Shown: positions 22,266 through 35,453, numbered from the stretch's first letter. The stretch is DNA of 64,000 nt from Pyxicephalus adspersus (GCF_032062135.1 NC_092866.1:28083795-28147794); one strand, 5' to 3'. Program-made: numbers and translations. The notes: a model not told the origin generated them from the letters alone.

Positions 22266-25200
22266 AGGACTTACCACTTTCTGCATCCTCGTTGGGGAGA
22301 ATTTCCCTCACGTCCTGTCTTGGGGATGATTGTCACCAATACAGAAAACACTCACAGCATTTATAACAGTGGGGATATTTTGGTACCTTTTTCCGTTTTT
22401 TATTGTTGTCCGCATTGATGTTGAGTACATGCAGTGGCCACCATGAGAGATAAATAAGGAAATATATTGAATAGGCTGCTGAGAGTAATAAAACCCTGAT
22501 AGAGGTTCCATCATTTCCCAATACTAAACAAAATTATTGGCTGGAGTCCTTAAGGACTTTGGCACATCTTTACACCCATTTCACTCAATAAAATAACAAT
22601 TTATTTTAGAAAAATAAAAGGTACAGAACAATACTTTTTTAAGGAATGGCATTTTGGTATGTATAGTTGAACTCAATGGACTTTTGCCTTTTTTCATCAT
22701 GTTACTGTGACAGTTGGATGCCCTATCCGGAAAAGTTAACAATAAGGCAATAATAATTAAAAACCTGCAGGTCTGCATTTTCAACAGAGCAGATTGGCAA
22801 ATTGCTGAAAGATAATATCTAGATGATATACTCTGAAGATGCCTCTGAACCTTGTATTAGAGAAAACTCAGCGACTAACTGGAATAGTCCAACCAGTTCA
22901 TATAGATTTTCCTTTGAGAATTACTGGCCTGCAGTTGAAATGTGCCAGCAACCATTATAATTATCCTAAAACAGTTGCTAATTTTTTATAATTTTCTGTT
23001 GTCTATCGCTATACTAACTGTATTTAGGGCTTGACAAATAAGAACTCTATCCTTGCTTCCAGGTCCCTTGAATGTTGCCTTGCAATCCAATGAGGTGTAT
23101 GCATAGTGTAGGAATACAGTGGTTCCCTTTTCTGTGGATAGAAAAAAATCACAGCCAACTGTGGAATAATAACAATGTTTAGGTAAAGCCATGTAACAGA
23201 TTGAATATGCCCAAGGTCAGTGATGCCTTTCCTTCACATTACCAATATGTAGAAGTCCCTGCAAGGCCGGGGTAATCTGAGCCCAGGCACCATTTATGAA
23301 TCTGAGTTGCATTTCTTTGCCCATTTGCTGCCTGCATATGATCACATTTGCCCAGTTGTTGCCCACCTATTGTCACATTTGGCTTTTTGTTCCCTGTTTA
23401 TTGTAACAGATGATTGTGTGCTGCCGGAGTATACTAAATGATTATATAGTATATGATTACCTATATGTTCCTCATGTAATGTAATGTTTCTACCTAGATT
23501 TGACCATATAACTATAAGTTAATAGGCTTAAAGCCTGTTATTATCAAAACACTCCATTGTTATCATTTTTATTACTGAAAATTGTTTTACATAGTGGATA
23601 GAGAATGGTATTTATTATAAAATTTGCCACATGTCAAATATGCTCAACACACCTCTACAAAAAACATCTCACACATTGGAATAGCTTTCTCTTTTCCTTA
23701 CGTTACGGTTTTTAATGCTCCGTATAGTTATTTTTGTAAATGCCTAAATCTGCTGTATCACCTGCAAATACCAGTTAGCTTGTGAACGAAATATTTAAGC
23801 AGGGCACTGATCATGTCAGTGTTGTACTTTGCATAGTAGATTTCTGTTTACATATCATCAGTCAGATGTCTGCTCAGAGCTTGAGCTATTATCTACAGGG
23901 CACTGACTTTTTGATAGCAGGTTTCCTGGATGAGCTGGGTTAAAGTTAAAGGTCATCTACCTAAAGGAAAACCCAAAGCCTGATTAGGTAATCTGTTTTT
24001 ACAGGTTAATGATAACTAAGATGAGACAAATGCCTAAAATGAGACAAGGAAACATTAATAGTGCCCAGGTATTTGGGAACCTATAATGACTGTTACCCCA
24101 TCAGGTCAGTTTTAGGGCTCATTCACATTGTATGAACTTATATACCTTCATATGTGTTTAAAGTACAGTGTATGACATTTGAAACTATTTGAGTAGCGTA
24201 CACCTAACAGCAGCATTAAGGAATGGAAGACAGTGATTTGGCAAGAGCAACTCCCATTAATGAATTCCCTGATGTTGTGTGGGTGTGCCAATAGCCTCAA
24301 TACCTTAAAGCTAAACTCCAAGCAGATAGGAAAGAAAAAACAAATCATGCAAGTGGTGTAAATTACATTTTTGATGCATACTTGTAGGAAAAGCAGTGGA
24401 CGTACCTAAAGTATCTTGGTCTAAATCCCTTGCATTACCCCATACAGCAGAGCTAAGATTTAGATGGGTAAAAGCAGCACAAGAAGCAAGTCCATCGTAA
24501 GTGGCAGAGCAATATGTCTAGTCCTACTTATCAACAGTAAAGGAAAGACAAGTCTCTAGGCTGACTCTATTGTGTCACAAAGCAATGAAAATCACAACAC
24601 TGGATGGACAAAAATACAAATCCTTTCATCTAAGTATCTAGCCTTTTACCTGGATTTTAAGTTTTGATTGGTTCGTTTATAGTACAACAACATTATCATT
24701 AATATTATTAATAATAATATTATTACATTATTATTATCATCTTTTGAAATCTGGTTGTGGTTTTTTTTTTTGGCATGGGAGTTTATTGGGCAAACATTGG
24801 GACACATCATGTTATGCACATGTGTGAAGTTTTCAAGCTTTTTTCCTGCCAGTAACACACCTTTTTCCTGCCATGGTTGTTACACAGGCTGCATTTATGC
24901 TAAAGTACATTAGGTGATATATTGCTGTGACTAGTAGTTTACACAATTGATTTGTTTTATAGTAGGCACCCTGCAGTGATGACAGATTAGGGAACCTATC
25001 ACCCCGCCACTTTCACAGCCAACTCCTTTGGGTCCGCAATGATCCTCCTTAGCAATTGGACAGTCAACAAAGATGTAAGCTCAGTGTGTTTGTGTGAGTT
25101 ATGTTGTCCTTTGGGTTTGGGTCTAGTGGTGTCGTGTATAGTGCCAGACTCCACACTGTATGGCACACGCATGTGTAGTGTAAAGCACAAAAACAAAAAT

Positions 25201-25325
25201 AAAGATGCCCCTAAGCACTCAAGAAAGAGAAACTATGAGTTGATAGTGGAAGGGGCATAGTTACCCAGGGAACAAAGCATCATACACACACAGTGGTGCT
25301 TGTTTCAGGTGAAAATTAGACATGA
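22266..25325. other. Intergenic, no gene seen
   Basis: No coding region found on either strand. A short (TTA)-rich stretch lies at about 24690-24740. No repeat family recognised. Confidence 0.55.
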
Positions 25326-25547
25326 ACAGAGGTTCCCCAATGTCGTTCATCAACCCACCACAGCTGGTTGATGAAGAACTGATTGGGAATAACCACTGTG
25401 CACTCATATGTGCAACTGTCCCCCTCCCTTCATTGAATAAAATGGTGCTGTATGTACAGTGCTTGATTACTCATTTGTGCCAATCACAGAAAGTTGTTTT
25501 AAGCAACAATAATTTGACATATATCTGATGTTTGTACAGAGCTTATG
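25326..25547 (+). mobile_element. Diverged A1-type MITE fragment
   Basis: 'aatgtcgttcatcaaccc', 'aatggtgctgtatgtacagt' and 'atctgatgtttgtacagagc' align with the 22092 and 39049 copies. Old and 5'-truncated. Confidence 0.6.
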
Positions 25548-26934
25548 CCTGCACAGCAAAAAAAAAACAATAAAAAGAGCCACTACCGATCACCTTTAAA
25601 TGCACTGGTACCTGCCTACTAGTTGAATAATATTAGGGGAAGAGGCACTGTGCATGCTGGACAGCCTGGGGAAAAACAATATAATAAATAGTGGATGAAT
25701 AAAGTCTTAGTCATATATTTACCAAGGACATCTAATACACAACACAAGTGTTGAAAAAATACAATTTATTTTATTCTTTTCCTTCTGGTTGTTAAATGAT
25801 TTACTGTTTGTAAAAATGTAGGTTGTTATGCAAGCTTAACTTTTATCTCATACAACAAAAGATTCTATATTTGGCCATTCATCAAACAAATGAAACACCA
25901 TATGGACACGATGGTCTGGTCCTCTATACACATATTAAATATTTTTTTAAGATTTGGCCCAGATTTTGCTGCCCTGTAGATACTGGAATTATGTTAAATA
26001 TTCCATAATACCTTTAAAAATTCCATCACTAATTAGGACACTAGCTACCAGACACTGAGACCACCTACACAAATGTGTGGTGGAAGATGGAGTTAGTTTG
26101 GGGCCATTGCATCAGTAGTACTACAAGAAACTAAAAATAATCAAATACTGACAAACTTACCTGCTAATAGGTTTGTGAAACCACTTAATGGGGCTGACAG
26201 TCTAACAGACACTGATGTTTTCCAATACCAAAAAAAGTTTCAAGAAATTTTCTTGTCAAATGGCAGCTAGATTATGTTGATTAGTGTGTTGCTGTTCAAT
26301 CACAAATTAGATCCAAACTGTAATCAGGTTCTGAAAGGAATAATTTACAGCTATTTGGTATACATTTGTATACCATACATTTGTATACTCAATGAGCTAT
26401 CTTCTTATGCCCTGGTTCACCAAACAGGTGAGAGAGCAAAGAGAGAACAGGTGGAGAGGAGCAAGGGACCATATAGGAAACCATCAACATATTTATGCCC
26501 ATCCCATGTCCTATAAAAAAAAGCAGACATGTGATCCAGCAGCCATTTCTGTGTTGTATGCATACTGGTGGTGTGGTCACTGCTGCTAATCTGGGAAATA
26601 AAAGTGTAGGTAGATATTTATTGCAGAGTAGTTTACCACAGGCACAGTGTATTTTCCTAATTAAACACTTGTTACACTCATACATTCACAACCATTATGT
26701 GTCACTGATATAAGTCATTGCTGATGTGTCAGCATTTGGCTTTTGCTTCTTTGCTACAGCCTCCTGTTTTAGAGCATTGCAAGGTTTAAGCATGCCAGTT
26801 TCACCTGCTGGTTGATAGATCACCTCCTTAGTCAGTCCCCGCCTAGCATGTCAATCAACAACACTATTTAGCTGTCTCAAAGTTCCAGTGTCTCTTCCTA
26901 GTTTTTGGATCCTTTAGATTGTCTGTGTTTCATC
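25548..26934. other. Intergenic, no gene seen
   Basis: No recognised coding or repeat feature. Confidence 0.55.
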
Positions 26935-27235
26935 TAGAGGCACTTTGCACTTTCTGTGTCTTTGTAGATCTCCAGTGACATAGTGTACCTCTTGTATCCC
27001 CATGGATCTCCTGTAAGTACTGAGTACTCCTGTGCACCTGTTACCCTGTGTGCTACTATTTGTCACTGTGTGTTGCCTATGTGTCCATGTGCATTTCCAG
27101 TGACAGTGTATACCTCCTCTGACCCCGGCCATCTCCAGTGACATCATGTACCTATGCATCTTCACACCAAGTACTCTAGTGCACCTGGTACCCTGTATGC
27201 TACTGTCAGCAGTGGCTGCTGCATGTGTAGCTAAG
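26935..27235. repeat. Degenerate minisatellite-like tandem array
   Basis: Words 'atctccagtgacat', 'gtgtacctcttgt', 'tactctagtgcacct' and 'accctgtatgctactgtca' recur two to three times in order (at about 26970, 27095 and 27130; 27020 and 27175; 27045 and 27190). A related block occurs at 31070-31145. Confidence 0.65.
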
Positions 27236-27332
27236 GGATTCACCTGGGAGCTGTCCACAGCAAAGTCTATCAGTCCTTGTAGAGTGCTCTAGTGAACACC
27301 AGCAGCTACTTACACCAGTGTTTTTGACATCT

Positions 27333-27881
27333 TTAACCCCCTAGCTGTCATCCTGAGTGTGACTTGGGGTGGGTTTTCCATGCAGAAAGCATTAATCCCC
27401 AGTCACACAAAAAAATTGGAAACACAAAATCATGTCAAAATAATAAATTAAAAAAAAAAAAGTTTTCTTAATTTGTTTAAAATTATAAATAAATTTAAAC
27501 TCATACTATTATATTATACTGTAAAATAAATGTTCATGAAAGACAATGTACTGCTTTTACACATATAAATCCACTGTATTGCATTCAAAACAGTTATTTT
27601 GTTATGAATGCAATACAAATATATTTTGAATTTCCCGCCCACCCAGCAACGTAGGCACGCACCGACGGTGACGCATCGGGGGCAGAAGACGCCGGAGGAA
27701 GAAGAAAGAAGATGCAAAGGAAAAGACGCGAAAGACGACGCAGGGCGCCTGTGTATCAGGTAAGGCTCGATTTACTATTTTTCCCATAGGTTTACCTACC
27801 CTGAGTGTGACTCGGGGTTACCGCTTTTAGGATCTTTTTTCTACCCCGAGAAACACTCAGGATTACCACTCAGGGGGTTAA
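27333..27881 (-). mobile_element. TTAA-target DNA transposon nested in Tc1
   Basis: Complete: TTAA at 27333-27336 and 27878-27881. Inverted ends CCCCCTAGCTGTCATCCTGA and TCAGGATTACCACTCAGGGGG. Interior is the reverse complement of the 8268 copy. No transposase. It interrupts the Tc1 transposase gene. Confidence 0.9.
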
Positions 27882-28648
27882 TAGACTCCTGGGTCGCTTG
27901 GGCTGTATGTTTTGGGTCATTGTCCATCTGTATTATGAAACGCCTTCCAATCAATTTGAGTGCATTTAGCTGGATTTGAGCAGACAGTATGTCTCTGAAC
28001 ACCACAGAATTCATTCGGCTGCTTCTGTCCTGTGTCACATCATGGAAAAACACTAGTGTCCCAGTGCCACTGGCAGCCATGCATGCCCAAACCATCACAC
28101 TGACTCCGCCATGTTTTATAGATGATGTGGTATGCTTTGGATCATGAGCTGCTCCACGCCTTTTCAATACGTTTTTCTTCATCATTCTAGTAAAGGTTGA
28201 TCTTGAGTTCATCTGTCCAAAGAATGTTTTTCCAGAACTGTGGTGGCTTTTTTAGATGTTTTTAAACAAAGTCCAATCTAACCTTTCTTTTCTTGAGGCT
28301 TATGAGTGGCTTGCACCTTGCAGTGCACCTTCTGTGATTACTTTCTTGCAGTCTTCTCTTTATGGTAGACTTAGATATCGATACGCCTACCTCCTGGAGA
28401 GTGTTGTTCACTTGGTTTTGTGTTGTGAAGGGGTTTCTCTTCACCATGGAAATGATTCTGCGATCATCCACCACTGTTGTCTTCCGTGGACGTCCAGGTC
28501 TTTTGGCGTTCCTGAGTTAACGAGTGCTTTGTTTCTTTCTCATGATGTACCAAATTCTAGATTTTGCCACTCCTAATATTGCTTTTTTCTGTTTTTGCAG
28601 CTTAAGGATGGCTTGTTTCACCTGCACGGAGAGCTCCTTTGATTGCAT
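27882..28648 (-). pseudogene. Tc1-like transposase, inactivated
   Basis: Tc1/mariner DDE transposase that cuts and pastes at TA sites. The minus-strand ATG is at 28648-28646, with lead-in MQSKELSVQVKQAI. Then comes a paired helix-turn-helix region containing the GRPR hook (KRPGRPRK) and a catalytic block: WTDE near 28220-28235 (first D) and IQMDNDPKHTA near 27920 (second D). In-frame stops occur after ...KQSTR (about 28517), after ...VRLDFV (about 28262) and after ...KINLY. A frameshift then precedes the segment containing KKNVLKRRGAAHD. The third acidic residue is lost because the TTAA element inserts after TQES. Clearly dead. Confidence 0.88.
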
Positions 28649-29006
28649 GTTGTCTGTTCACAGCAAAATCTTTAACATACAAGCACCCCCTCCCCCTTCA
28701 AATCAACTCCAGGCCTTAATAGATAATGACATAACAAAGGAATTGCCCACACCAGCCCACGAAATAGCCTTTGAGTCAATTGTCCAATTACTTTTAAGCC
28801 CCTGAAATGAAGTGAATGTGTAAAAAAAGAAAGGCCTTATTTCCTCACATTTTTATGCAATCTTTTTGTTCAACCCACTGAAGTAAAGCTGAAAGTCTGC
28901 AGTTCAACTGCATCTGAGTTGTTTTATTTAAAATTAATTAGGGTAATGTACAGAACCAAAATTAGAAACAAAGTTGTCTCTGTCCAAATATTTATGGACC
29001 TAGCTG
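27882..29006 (-). mobile_element. Tc1-like transposon, truncated at its 3' side
   Basis: The terminal sequence read on the minus strand from 29006 is CAGCTAGGTCCATAAATATT followed by 'tggacagagacaac', a terminus type recalled from fish and frog Tc1 elements (Tc1DR3-like), next to TA. The other end is not found beyond the nested insertion. Confidence 0.88.
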
Positions 29007-29014
29007 TATATTGC

Positions 29015-29133
29015 TGGCTATTGCTAAGAATCCCAAACTTGCCGATTGCTTAAAAGATCATTGGTGACTTGAGAGGCACCAATTGTGGAACTCAAGGAAC
29101 TCTAGGATTCCACGGAATGTTAAGAAACATTGC
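29015..29133. mobile_element. hAT MITE fragment related to 6794-7056
   Basis: 'gaacycwaggawtcc' type blocks and the end 'aatgttaagaaacattgcc' align with the right half of the 6794 element ('ggttgagaaacactg' end). Left end absent. Confidence 0.6.
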
Positions 29134-29135
29134 CT

Positions 29136-30385
29136 TAGACTCTGTGCCTCATTCTACACCAAAATGGTAACTACTACTACCTACTAGTTTATGACGTGGT
29201 GTTATTACAAAGCTAAGTACACGTTTCTTGGTGCAGGGGTTTTTTCTTTAAGGTGTTACTTTTTCCACAATCTCCATCTTAAGAACCATTTTAGTCTCCA
29301 CAGTTGGGAGAAAGGCGATTCTTCAGTCTTGTTTCCTCCTCCTCACCCGCATTACCTTTTTTCCTAATACAGGTTGACAATCAAAAATCCAGCAACCTGA
29401 GGTGTGCCGGATTTTCAAAAATTCGGGATTTTTTTTATACTCCTTCACACACAGACCAGTTTTCCTCTCGCAGCTCCCGTGGACATCTGGCACAGTTCCA
29501 GGAAGCAGTCACAATGTGTATTTAGTGTAGCAAGCAAGACCTAACAGCTGTTTCTGCAGAACAGCACCATCAAAACTTCACTGGCCAAACAGTGTACTAC
29601 AGTCCCTGCATTGAAAATGCACCCTGAAATTCATGCCGGGAAACTGAAAGAAACAGATTATCGATGGCCAATATTTTTTATACTCTCTGTGAGTGTCAGA
29701 GCTCCTGGGTATGTCCCTTCCACTGTTACTCTTCTAGTTATTTCCCTCAGTGCAGGAAATGTAATGGAAATAAGACTGTTTAACACCTGTAGGTACTGTG
29801 ACACCTCATTGTTCAATACTTGTGTATTTCAGTATACAAGTATTCAGTGTTTTTTTCCTGAGTGCAATAAACAGTTTTTGCATCTCTGTACAAATCTAAT
29901 TACATTTTAGAGTTATAAAATGGGGTCTGTAATTTCTTATTGTGTCAATTGTTGGCACAACCAATGTCACTGTTGTGGAGAAGTAGAATTAAAGGTAAAA
30001 AATTTTTGTATGTATATTTGCATTTTTAGTCCATTTTGTACAGATAAAATGGGCTGTTCTTTCCTAATTGTGCCATTCATTGCCATTGCAAAATGTAAAA
30101 ACCTGTACAATATCTGGATATACTGTTATTACAGGGTGATAATATATATCCAGTGTGTCATGTGTTGTCACACTCAAAACCACTGTGTCATCTTGTTTTT
30201 ATTACGATTAATAATGTTCAGAAGTATTGCAAAAAATTTGTAGAAAATAATACAGAGGCCACGGTGACAATAGTAGCACTGACTCTTGAGGGGTTTATCC
30301 TAGATTTGTAAGTATATGCTCTGTCAAAAATTGAGTCCTTCACCTTTTTAGTGTTTTCTGCCAGGGGTGAAGAGAAGTCATCCTA
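29136..30385. other. Intergenic, no gene seen
   Basis: A short stretch at about 29368-29430 (caggttgacaatcaaaaatcc...ccggatttt) may be a decayed pogo/Tigger-type DNA transposon end. No gene. Confidence 0.45.
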
Positions 30386-30809
30386 GGCTACGTACACACA
30401 TGCAATAATTATTGTTGGAAATGAACCACTAACGCCAGTTCATCCGATAATCGTCAACAAAAAAAGTGCACAGTGACTGGCAACCACGCAGATGAACGAG
30501 GAATGTTGCTGGAAACGCACGACCGTCCCAGGGGATCTGATTGGGTGACGAACGTTCGCTATTTATTGTGTGTATGGTCCTTTAGTGATTGTGGATTGTT
30601 CTGCCGTACACTTTCTCCTGTACATGTCACTTCCTGCATAGTTCACGCGATCGTATCTAGTGTGTGTACATTAGTGGATTATTTTTTAATGATGTTTTTG
30701 TTACAGCATGTACAGAATTGTGCACATACGATCGTTCAAAATAATCGTGTATAATCGGTTGTTAATCGTTCGTTTTCTAACGACAAATATTGCACATGTG
30801 TACCTAGCT
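30386..30809 (+). mobile_element. Family A2 MITE, full length
   Basis: GGCTACGTACACACATGC start; ATGTGTACCTAGCT end followed by TTA (30810-30812). Body closely parallels 13948-14371, so the two are useful for a consensus. Confidence 0.92.
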
Positions 30810-31069
30810 TTACATCCAAGCCTGGTTTAATTTATTAAAGTTAGTGATCTACATTGGCTGTGGTACATGTTTTGCAATCTCTATCCTCTGGTCCATCTTT
30901 GACAACCAAAGTCCTACACAAACACATTTAGGCCTTGTAGCATAGATTCAATAGGTGAGAGGCACAGAGTCAGAGTGAGAGGCACAGCATTGACGCTGCA
31001 TGATAAAACATTTCTCAGACTTCTTGTGTGATTTGGAAGAAAGAAAGAAGAAAGAAAAGTGAGCCTGTG

Positions 31070-31145
31070 ACCCCATCCATCTTCAATGCCACAGTGTACC
31101 TCTTGTGTCTCCATGCATCTCCAGTGAAACTGCACACTCATGTTA
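31070..31145. repeat. Unit related to the 26935 minisatellite
   Basis: 'acagtgtacctcttgtgtctccatgcatctccagtga' repeats the phrase order seen in 26935-27235. Confidence 0.5.
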
Positions 31146-31158
31146 CCATACCAACCTT

Positions 31159-31386
31159 CCATAGTCAAATGTCATTAATGTAGTCTAAGGTCATTTTTTT
31201 TTAATGGGAAAGTCAATTAACCTAACTGCATGTTTTTTTGGGATGTGGGAGGAAACAAGAGTACCTGGAGGAAACCCACGCAGACACGGGGAGAACCTGC
31301 AAACTCCGAACAGATAGTGTCCTGGCCGAGATTCGAACATGGGGCCTAGCACTGAAAAGTGCTAACCACTGAGCCACCATGCTGCC
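31159..31386 (-). mobile_element. tRNA-headed SINE-like repeat, lacks tail
   Basis: Read on the minus strand from 31386: a tRNA-like head with A box TGGCTCAGTGGTTAGCAC and B box GGTTCGA-like (gttcgaatctc), then 'ggttctccccgtgtctgcg', 'ggtttcctcc', 'gttaattgac'. Truncated before the 3' tail. Confidence 0.85.
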
Positions 31387-32215
31387 CTGCCCTCTACATC
31401 TCCAATGACAATATGCATGTGATTCAGCATGCTTCATGGCTTGCCACGAATAGCCTGTTCTGTATCTGGGAGGAACAAGAGATAAAGTGGTCTGAGATGG
31501 CTTATGATGGGTCTTCCATCAATAATGGACAACCCCTACATTTGGAAAAAGAAAAAGAATTGGAAAACCATGTGCACTGATTTGATTTTGATTTTTAAAT
31601 TTTTCTCTTTATTTTCTGCACAGGCAAAATGCTTGGGTTTTTTTTAGAGCAGACAAAAGCATGCCTGATATAATTTGCTAACCTGACACAAGCTGAGGTT
31701 CATACTAGGGGAACCTAGAAGTGCCTTTTAATATGAATGACATTTCTTTAAAAATGTTTTGGAGTGCTGTTTTCGAGTGGGTTTCTACTGATGTTTTGGT
31801 CAAAGTATACAGAACAGGTATGTCTTGGCAATGGGAAAAATCATTTTTTGGAATTGGGAGAAATACAATAGTTAAATAGTGGGTGTAATAATGAGACTTC
31901 AGTGAAATCAGAAATTCTATGGTTATGGAAACAAATCTAAATTGATAACATGTAAAGCCATAATTAATGGCGCATCAGATGTCAAATGAATAGACTGATC
32001 CTGTCTACAGTCAAAAATAAGGCACAACTTGGCACTTGAAATAGATAAAGGGAAAAAAAAGTGTTTCAAAATGTTCTTTCGAAAATTGATGTGTCTGTAA
32101 AAAAGGTCAGAATTGTCCAGGGCATGGTATATTCTGTCACTTTATGGATATGCAGGCTCGGACAATTAAAAGCAAGTATTAATAACTTTGAACCTTGGTA
32201 TTGCTAGGAAAATTC
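31387..32215. other. Intergenic, no gene seen
   Basis: No recognised feature. Confidence 0.55.
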
Positions 32216-32218
32216 TAA

Positions 32219-32507
32219 AGCTGGATACACACATGCAATTATAGTCATTGGACAGGATCTTTCACAATCCTTTCCAACCACTAACCACTGCACGATGCAT
32301 GAACAAGTGTAGTACATACAGCACTATTTTGCTCTATGGAGATATGGAGAGGGGAGGGGGAGAAGGACAGTAGTGGCATCTTGCATGCTTTTCCCCTTCA
32401 CTTGCATTAGGATCGTTTGTCGTCCATCGTCCACGGATCCGCCAGGATGTTCGTTCAGTCGATGAACCGATGATCGGGCGAGAACCATTGGACGTGTGTA
32501 TGTAGCG
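32219..32507 (-). mobile_element. Family A1 MITE, full length
   Basis: TAA on both sides (32216-32218, 32508-32510). AGCTGGATACACACATGC start, GTGTGTATGTAGCG end; interior 'cgtccatcgtccacggatcc'. Confidence 0.92.
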
Positions 32508-32510
32508 TAA

Positions 32511-33249
32511 GAATATGGTGGACAGCAAGATAAACAAATGGATCCTTTCACAAATCAAACCCAATCATTCATAAGATCTCTGATGTGATGTGCTATCTGC
32601 ACATCTGCCTATGTAGCACACACAGCTGTAAGGATCTGCCCTCTGCCAGAGATCAAGTAAAAGCTGTTTTCCTACCAGATAGACTTGTCAGTGATCATGT
32701 CGGTTTCCTAGCTGCTGAAGTTAAATTTTCTAGTTTTATTCTTTCTTGCCAGCCTTGCTGTGTCTGACCTTTTGTTGCTTGTCACCTGGACGAACCCTTT
32801 GTCTCACTTTCAACCTTGAACTTTCTCTGCCCCTGAGTACCTCACCTGACTCTTGTGTATTACCTGTATCAGAGTGTTGATCCATGGAACATCCAATTAC
32901 CTCATGGAATCAGGAAGGAATGTTTTTCCCCTGTTGGAGCAAATTGTACCAGGGTTTTCTGTTTTGTCTTTCTCTGGATTACATATGTCCATAGGGTTTT
33001 ATATCTGGGATATGTTTATTTCCCTAGCGGGTTGAACTTATGTCTTTTTTCAACCTGACTCACTGAGTAACCTTTTGGCTCTGATCTCCAACTGGCTTTA
33101 CCTTTGCATTTCAGCTTGACTTTAAAAAGGCTGCATATTAGCCTTGTGGGATCATGGTTCTCCTTCAATCCTTGTTTCCCCCATTATGCTTTGTGAACTT
33201 AAGTTCTGGGGGCAACAAAATGCAAGGAAGGTGCAACCTGCTACCTAAA
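32511..33249. other. Intergenic, no gene seen
   Basis: No recognised feature. Confidence 0.55.
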
Positions 33250-33573
33250 GTTATTATTATTATTACACGGTATCTATATAGCACCATCGTATTACGCAGC
33301 GCTGTACAAAGTCTATAGCCATGACACTAACTGTCCCTCAAAGGGGCTCACAATCTAATGTCCCTACCATAGTCATATGTCACTAATGTAGTCTAAGGTC
33401 AATTTTTTTTGGGGGAAGCCAATTAACTGCATGTTTTTGGGATGTGGGAGGTAACCCACGCAAACACAGGGAGAACCTGCAAACTCCATGCAGCTAGTGC
33501 CATGGCCTGGATATGAACCTGGGACTTAGTGCTGCAAAGGCAAAAATGCTAACCACTGAGCCACCATGCTGCC
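33250..33573 (-). mobile_element. tRNA-headed SINE-like repeat, near full length
   Basis: Minus-strand orientation: the tRNA-like head starts at 33573 (GGCAGCATGGTGGCTCAGTG), B-box-like GGTTCATATCC; then 'gcatggagtttgcaggttc', 'cattagattgtgagcccc', and the tail 'gcgctgcgtaatacgatgg' ending in (TAA)n at 33250-33264. Confidence 0.9.
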
Positions 33574-35143
33574 AAGTTAGGCTTGTTTATAGGTTGTGTG
33601 GCACTGGTCTTACTCAATACAAATGGCATCTGAAATTGTACTAAACCTTTTACTCAGGGCTCTGGTAAGTGGCCAGTGAATACAGTAAAGGCAAGTATCA
33701 TTAGCAAAGGAGGTGGGCTATCAAGAGCCTCTGATAATATGTCCTGAATAAGACAATACACTTTACAGTGAGGTGGCTGATACTGCAATCACTATTGGGA
33801 ATCATATTTGATGTGCTACATATGCTCAGCATGCTCCACTCTGAAAGTGCTCAGTCTCTGCAGCACATCACTAGTGCTTATCATGACCCAGGGTTTAGAG
33901 TCTCTAGTGCTTAGAGTGTCCCTTGTAACTTTGTACCCTTGCTTTGTAGTGTGCATGCTCTCTATAAAATATCCTTTATGGTCATGTCTCTGGTGTCCAT
34001 CATAGCATTTGGCTTAAGCTATGCAGCCTTGTGGCAAGTTTACCCTGGTAATCAATACCCCTTGCAGTTTGTTTAGTGAAGTCATAGGAAAAACCCACTA
34101 TGCATTGCTTATACCTAGCAGAAAAACATGTAATTGGTATGTCCTGGATAGGGGGCTGCATGCAAACTCCATGTCCTTGGAAGAATATCCGTAGTGTTTA
34201 GCATGGTGCTGGGCTTCTCAATAGGTCCCCACAACAGGAATTTCATAAAACTAGAAAACTGTTAAAGCATGGAAAAGGGTAAATAATAAAAGCAATTATA
34301 TAAACTGGTATAAATTTAAAATATTGAAATTAGTGAACCATACAAATGTAAAAGATTTGATGTGTAGATGTGCCTGTCTACAGCTGTGCATCTATTCAGA
34401 AAGCTGTGACTTCCCATGCCTTTTAATTTTTTGTTAACAGATTTAGGCCACACAATTGTTTGCACCTACTTCCTATAACTACAAATTCTGCCCACTCCCT
34501 TCACGTAGAGACATGATTGCATGATTTCTACTGCATGTTCTTCCTACTTTGTTGTCATATCTGATTGAACCTCCCAGAGATATTAGGAATACAGTATGGA
34601 AGCACATTTGACCCAAATAAAATATTCAGTTCTCTACTTTGCTTCTATGCACTATTTGTGCTCACCTATTCACATGCTTGCTCTTTTAATTTGCCTTTTG
34701 TAATTCTGGATGAAGTGAGGCTTTGGAAAAGGTTAACATGTCTGGTCAGTGTGTCCATTGTGACAACCTTTTAATCAGCATTCCATGTTCCTTGTGATCA
34801 GCCTGTGCCTTCTATGTGCTCATGAGAATTAAAGGATCTAGAAATGATGCAAATATTTTAGACAAGGTTAAACCAGCTATGTGGCTATTTGTGTAGACTC
34901 TTGTAGTTGCTTGTGTTCAATTCTTGGTATCAATTTAATGTGCAATCTGAATTTTAGAAGATTAGCCAAATCATAGGTATAGCCAGATCTGTAATGTATT
35001 ATGTGACTAAAGTGTCTTTTAAAATCAGCAGCATTTGGATATTAATACAGTCTTCACAAAGCTTTTTTAATCATTTCAAACCATCTTTACCAGTCACTAT
35101 ATTCACCCAGAAGTGTTAGAGTACAGTAAAAAAACATGTTGCA
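33574..35143. other. Intergenic, no gene seen
   Basis: No coding region or repeat recognised. Confidence 0.55.
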
Positions 35144-35146
35144 TTA

Positions 35147-35450
35147 AGCTACCTACACTTCCAATAGTTCTCGCCTGATAATCGGCTCAGGGCCGATATC
35201 AGACGAGAAACTGAAGTGTGTATAGCGCGCATGGTTCATCGTCCGAACGACCGTTCTGGCGGATCTACAGACGATGAACAGCGAAAGATTGTAATGCAAG
35301 TGAAGGGGTAGAGAGCGCAGCAGGGTGCCGCTCTGACGTTCTCCACCTAGAGGAGAATGATGCTGTATGTACAGCATTGTGAGTCATTGGAAAGGATTGT
35401 GAAAGATCTGATCCTTTCCAACGACTATAATTGCAAGTGGGTATGCGGCT
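35147..35450 (+). mobile_element. Family A1 MITE, full length
   Basis: TTA on both sides (35144-35146, 35451-35453). AGCTACCTACACTTCC start and GGGTATGCGGCT end. 'gagagcgcagcagggtgccg' matches 48410. Confidence 0.93.
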
Positions 35451-35453
35451 TTA

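Noticed and set aside
28256..28805. Plus-strand frames of 93-106 codons
   Set aside because: Antisense shadows of the Tc1 transposase pseudogene.
29368..29430. Pogo/Tigger-type terminus
   Set aside because: A single weak end-like sequence with no partner; not enough to annotate as an element.
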